Part shown: piece after piece, positions 4,949 through 6,642 of the stretch
How the letters are laid out: every line of letters starts with the position of its first letter
Numbering within the stretch: the stretch's first letter is position 1
Assembly: GCA_964654355.1 (NCBI GenBank)
Contig: CAZZIQ010000056.1
Location: 1 to 6,642, forward strand
Source of the DNA: CAZZIQ01 sp964654355
GTDB taxonomy: Bacteria; Pseudomonadota; Gammaproteobacteria; GCF-002020875
Length of the DNA stretch: 6,642 nt
Direction: 5' to 3'
Notes under the pieces: generated by a model
The model's input: only the letters and a program-made list of their open reading frames with translations
The model's database searches: none
What the model was told of the DNA's origin: nothing
Position numbers and translations under genes: made by a program

Positions 4949-5818
4949 ATGAAGTTGTTGGCCATCCTGATCGCGTTTGGATTAGAGCGCTATTACCGGG
5001 TGTTTGATCATTTGCGTAGCCATCAATGGATCTACGGTTGGATCCTGTGGCTCGAGGACCGTTTTTCGTCCGCAAACTTTTGGCGCGGGTTGTGGGCGCC
5101 AATCTGGGTCGCGCTGCCCATCGCTTTGTTGGTGCAGTTGATTTATGTCGGCTTGGATGAGGTGCTGGGTCTGTTTGGGCTGCTCTGGGGCGTGGGTATT
5201 TTGGTGTTGAGCTTTGGTCCGCGCGATCTGGCTGGTGAAGTGCGAGAGCTGATGGAGTTGTTTGAGCGCGATCGCGAGGGTGGCCTGATTCAGGCCCAGC
5301 GGTTTATCGGCCGCGAGGGTGAACTGCATGTCCATCAAGCTGCGCGCGGTATTGCGACGGGGGTGTTTGTACAAGCCAATCAGCGCATCTTCGCGGTGTT
5401 GTTTTGGTTCATTCTGCTCGGGCCGTTGGGTGCAGTTTTCTATCGCATTGTGGATTTGGATTGTGAACGCAGTGATGCCTCGCCGGGGCATCGTGAATCG
5501 GCCCTGCGCTTGCGCGACATGCTGTCTTGGATTCCGGCGCATTTAGTAGCGGTGAGTTATGCCGTGGTCGGCGACTTCTCTGCATCGCTGCAAGCCTTGC
5601 GTAAAAACATGGGGGATTGGGCGCAGAACACGCGCATGTTGACCTGCGCAGGGTTAGGCGCATTGCGCTTGGAATGTGCGCAAGCGGATGAGGCCAGCGA
5701 AGAATGGGATGCCTTTGATCGAGCAGAGATTGAGGAGGCGTTGGATTTGGTGCGGCGCAGTGAGGTCTTGTGGATGGCCGCCCTAGCGGTGCTGATTCTT
5801 GCCGGTCTATTGATCTGA
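4949..5818 (+). CDS. ampE: AmpE family inner-membrane protein
   Basis: Integral membrane protein partnered with ampD; in enterobacteria it is described as an accessory or signalling component of beta-lactamase induction, but its biochemical role is poorly defined. The 289 residues agree with the family (about 284 in E. coli). Visible: a hydrophobic N-terminus followed by ERYY (13-16), membrane segments at about 48-68, 72-90 (ending FGPRDL, a family landmark), 146-166 and 274-289, with the C-terminus ending in the last helix. The soluble region contains QANQRIFAVLFWFILLGPLGAVFYR (about 142-166) and LSWIPAHLVAVSYAVVGDF (192-210), both typical of AmpE. A charged segment (97-125, ELMELFERDREGG) lies between helices. 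The start has a good ribosome site. The weak similarity of AmpE to CobD/CbiB-type membrane proteins is a known annotation trap; linkage to ampD decides the call. Confidence 0.92.
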   Translation: MKLLAILIAFGLERYYRVFDHLRSHQWIYGWILWLEDRFSSANFWRGLWAPIWVALPIALLVQLIYVGLDEVLGLFGLLWGVGILVLSFGPRDLAGEVRELMELFERDREGGLIQAQRFIGREGELHVHQAARGIATGVFVQANQRIFAVLFWFILLGPLGAVFYRIVDLDCERSDASPGHRESALRLRDMLSWIPAHLVAVSYAVVGDFSASLQALRKNMGDWAQNTRMLTCAGLGALRLECAQADEASEEWDAFDRAEIEEALDLVRRSEVLWMAALAVLILAGLLI

Positions 5819-5837
5819 GCCTAGACGGATTTCGATA

Positions 5838-6635
5838 ATGAGTTTCTTGGGTAAGGTGTTGGGCGGCGCGTTTGGTTTCATGTTGGCCGGCCCATTGGGT
5901 GCGTTGATGGGCGTGGCCTTCGGGCACCAGTTTGATAAGGGCCTGCGTGGGTTAAGTGGTGCGGAAGCCGGCGGCCTTGGGCGCGGCGCGCCGGAGCGGG
6001 TGCAGATGGCATTCTTCACCGCCACCTTTGCCATCATGGGCCGCATCGCCAAAGCAGATGGGCACGTCTCGCCGTCAGAGATCGCGCTGGCGGAAAACAT
6101 CATGCAGCAACTCGGTGCAACTGGTGAGCTGAAGCAGGTGGCCAAGCGTCTATTCAATGAAGGTAAGCAGTCTGGCTTTGATTTTCACGGGGTCCTGGTT
6201 CAGCTCAAGCGCGAGATCGGTCGACGTCAGACGCTTGCCCGCATGTTCCTCGAGATTCAGGTGTTGGCCGCCTACGCCGATGGCAGCGTGCATCCGGCTG
6301 AGGCCGAGATCCTGCGAGAGGTTGCCGCAGCTCTGGGTTTTTCTTCGGCGGAACTTGCTGAAATTGAAGCCTTGGTGCGCGCCACGCAGCAGGCTGGTGC
6401 CCGCGGTGCGCGGCCGGCCACCCCCAGTCTGGCCGAAGACTACGCCACCCTTGGGATTGCCAAGAGCGCGAGCGATGATGAAATGAAGCGCGCCTATCGC
6501 CGCCTGATGAGCCAGCATCATCCTGACAAGCTGGTCGCCAAGGGGCTGCCGGAGGAGATGATGAAGGTCGCTGAGGAGAAAACCCGGCAGATTCGCTCCG
6601 CCTACGAGCGCATCCGCGCGGCGCGCGGGTTGTAG
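5838..6635 (+). CDS. djlA: Membrane-anchored DnaJ-like co-chaperone DjlA
   Basis: Type III inner-membrane J-protein that stimulates DnaK ATPase at the cytoplasmic face; in E. coli it affects envelope stress signalling and capsule synthesis. The 265 residues (E. coli about 271) show the three expected parts. A glycine-rich N-terminal membrane segment covers about 6-30 (GKVLGGAFGFMLAGPLGALMG, then FGHQFDKGL). A TerB-like central domain covers about 55-185, with acidic loops KADGHVSPSE (71-80) and YADGSVHPAE (146-155). After a short linker, the J domain (about 200-265) contains His-Pro-Asp at 228-230 within HHPDKLVAKGLPEEMM, almost identical to E. coli. The linker between TerB and J domains is shorter than in E. 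coli, lacking the Q/G-rich stretch. ATG 5838 lies 19 bases after the ampE stop; the ribosome site is weak (ACGGA). It probably shares the ampDE transcript. Stop TAG 6633. Confidence 0.95.
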   Translation: MSFLGKVLGGAFGFMLAGPLGALMGVAFGHQFDKGLRGLSGAEAGGLGRGAPERVQMAFFTATFAIMGRIAKADGHVSPSEIALAENIMQQLGATGELKQVAKRLFNEGKQSGFDFHGVLVQLKREIGRRQTLARMFLEIQVLAAYADGSVHPAEAEILREVAAALGFSSAELAEIEALVRATQQAGARGARPATPSLAEDYATLGIAKSASDDEMKRAYRRLMSQHHPDKLVAKGLPEEMMKVAEEKTRQIRSAYERIRAARGL

Positions 6636-6642
6636 AAATTCC

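Noticed and set aside
5409..5927. 172-residue open frame antisense to ampE
   Set aside because: Composition dominated by Arg, His, Pro and Ala with no domain; shadow of the ampE frame.

Overview
The window looks like chromosomal DNA of a gammaproteobacterium. AmpD, AmpE and DjlA are all recognisable, PilV/PilW/PilX-type minor pilins are present, and base composition and codon use look even across the genes. No mobile element, phage gene, CRISPR array, rRNA or tRNA was seen. Genes are packed closely: the longest non-coding stretch is about 60 bases, so there is no long empty region.

Layout. Bases 1-1539 (minus strand) hold the start of a minor-pilin operon in the order pilV, pilW, pilX. Each junction is an ATGA stop/start overlap, and pilX runs off the left edge. 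A short divergent promoter region (about 1540-1600) separates it from a plus-strand operon. Bases 1601-4311 encode two paralogous DUF1538 membrane proteins (UmpA/UmpB-like), a PII-like trimeric signalling protein, a two-CBS-domain protein and a small thioredoxin-fold protein with a CGSC active site. Bases 4355-6635 (plus strand) hold ampD, ampE and djlA: muropeptide recycling with its membrane partner, then a membrane-anchored J-domain co-chaperone.

How the genes work together. The pilVWX products are expected in the type IV pilus tip/priming complex. The central operon is the most interesting part. From memory, DUF1538 pairs have been reported in Halomonas as a two-component Na+(Li+,K+)/H+ antiporter (UmpAB). 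Here that pair travels with two probable nucleotide-sensing proteins (PII-like and CBS) and a redox-type protein, so I infer a cation/proton antiporter gated by cell energy state and perhaps redox. UmpA and UmpB also carry a visible internal repeat, consistent with a two-fold transporter architecture. The third block is a conventional cell-envelope set.

Two ATG starts without a Shine-Dalgarno sequence (pilV and ampD) each have a -10-like hexamer placed so that transcription would begin at the A of the ATG, which suggests leaderless mRNAs. All functional statements come from reading motifs by eye; no searches were run.
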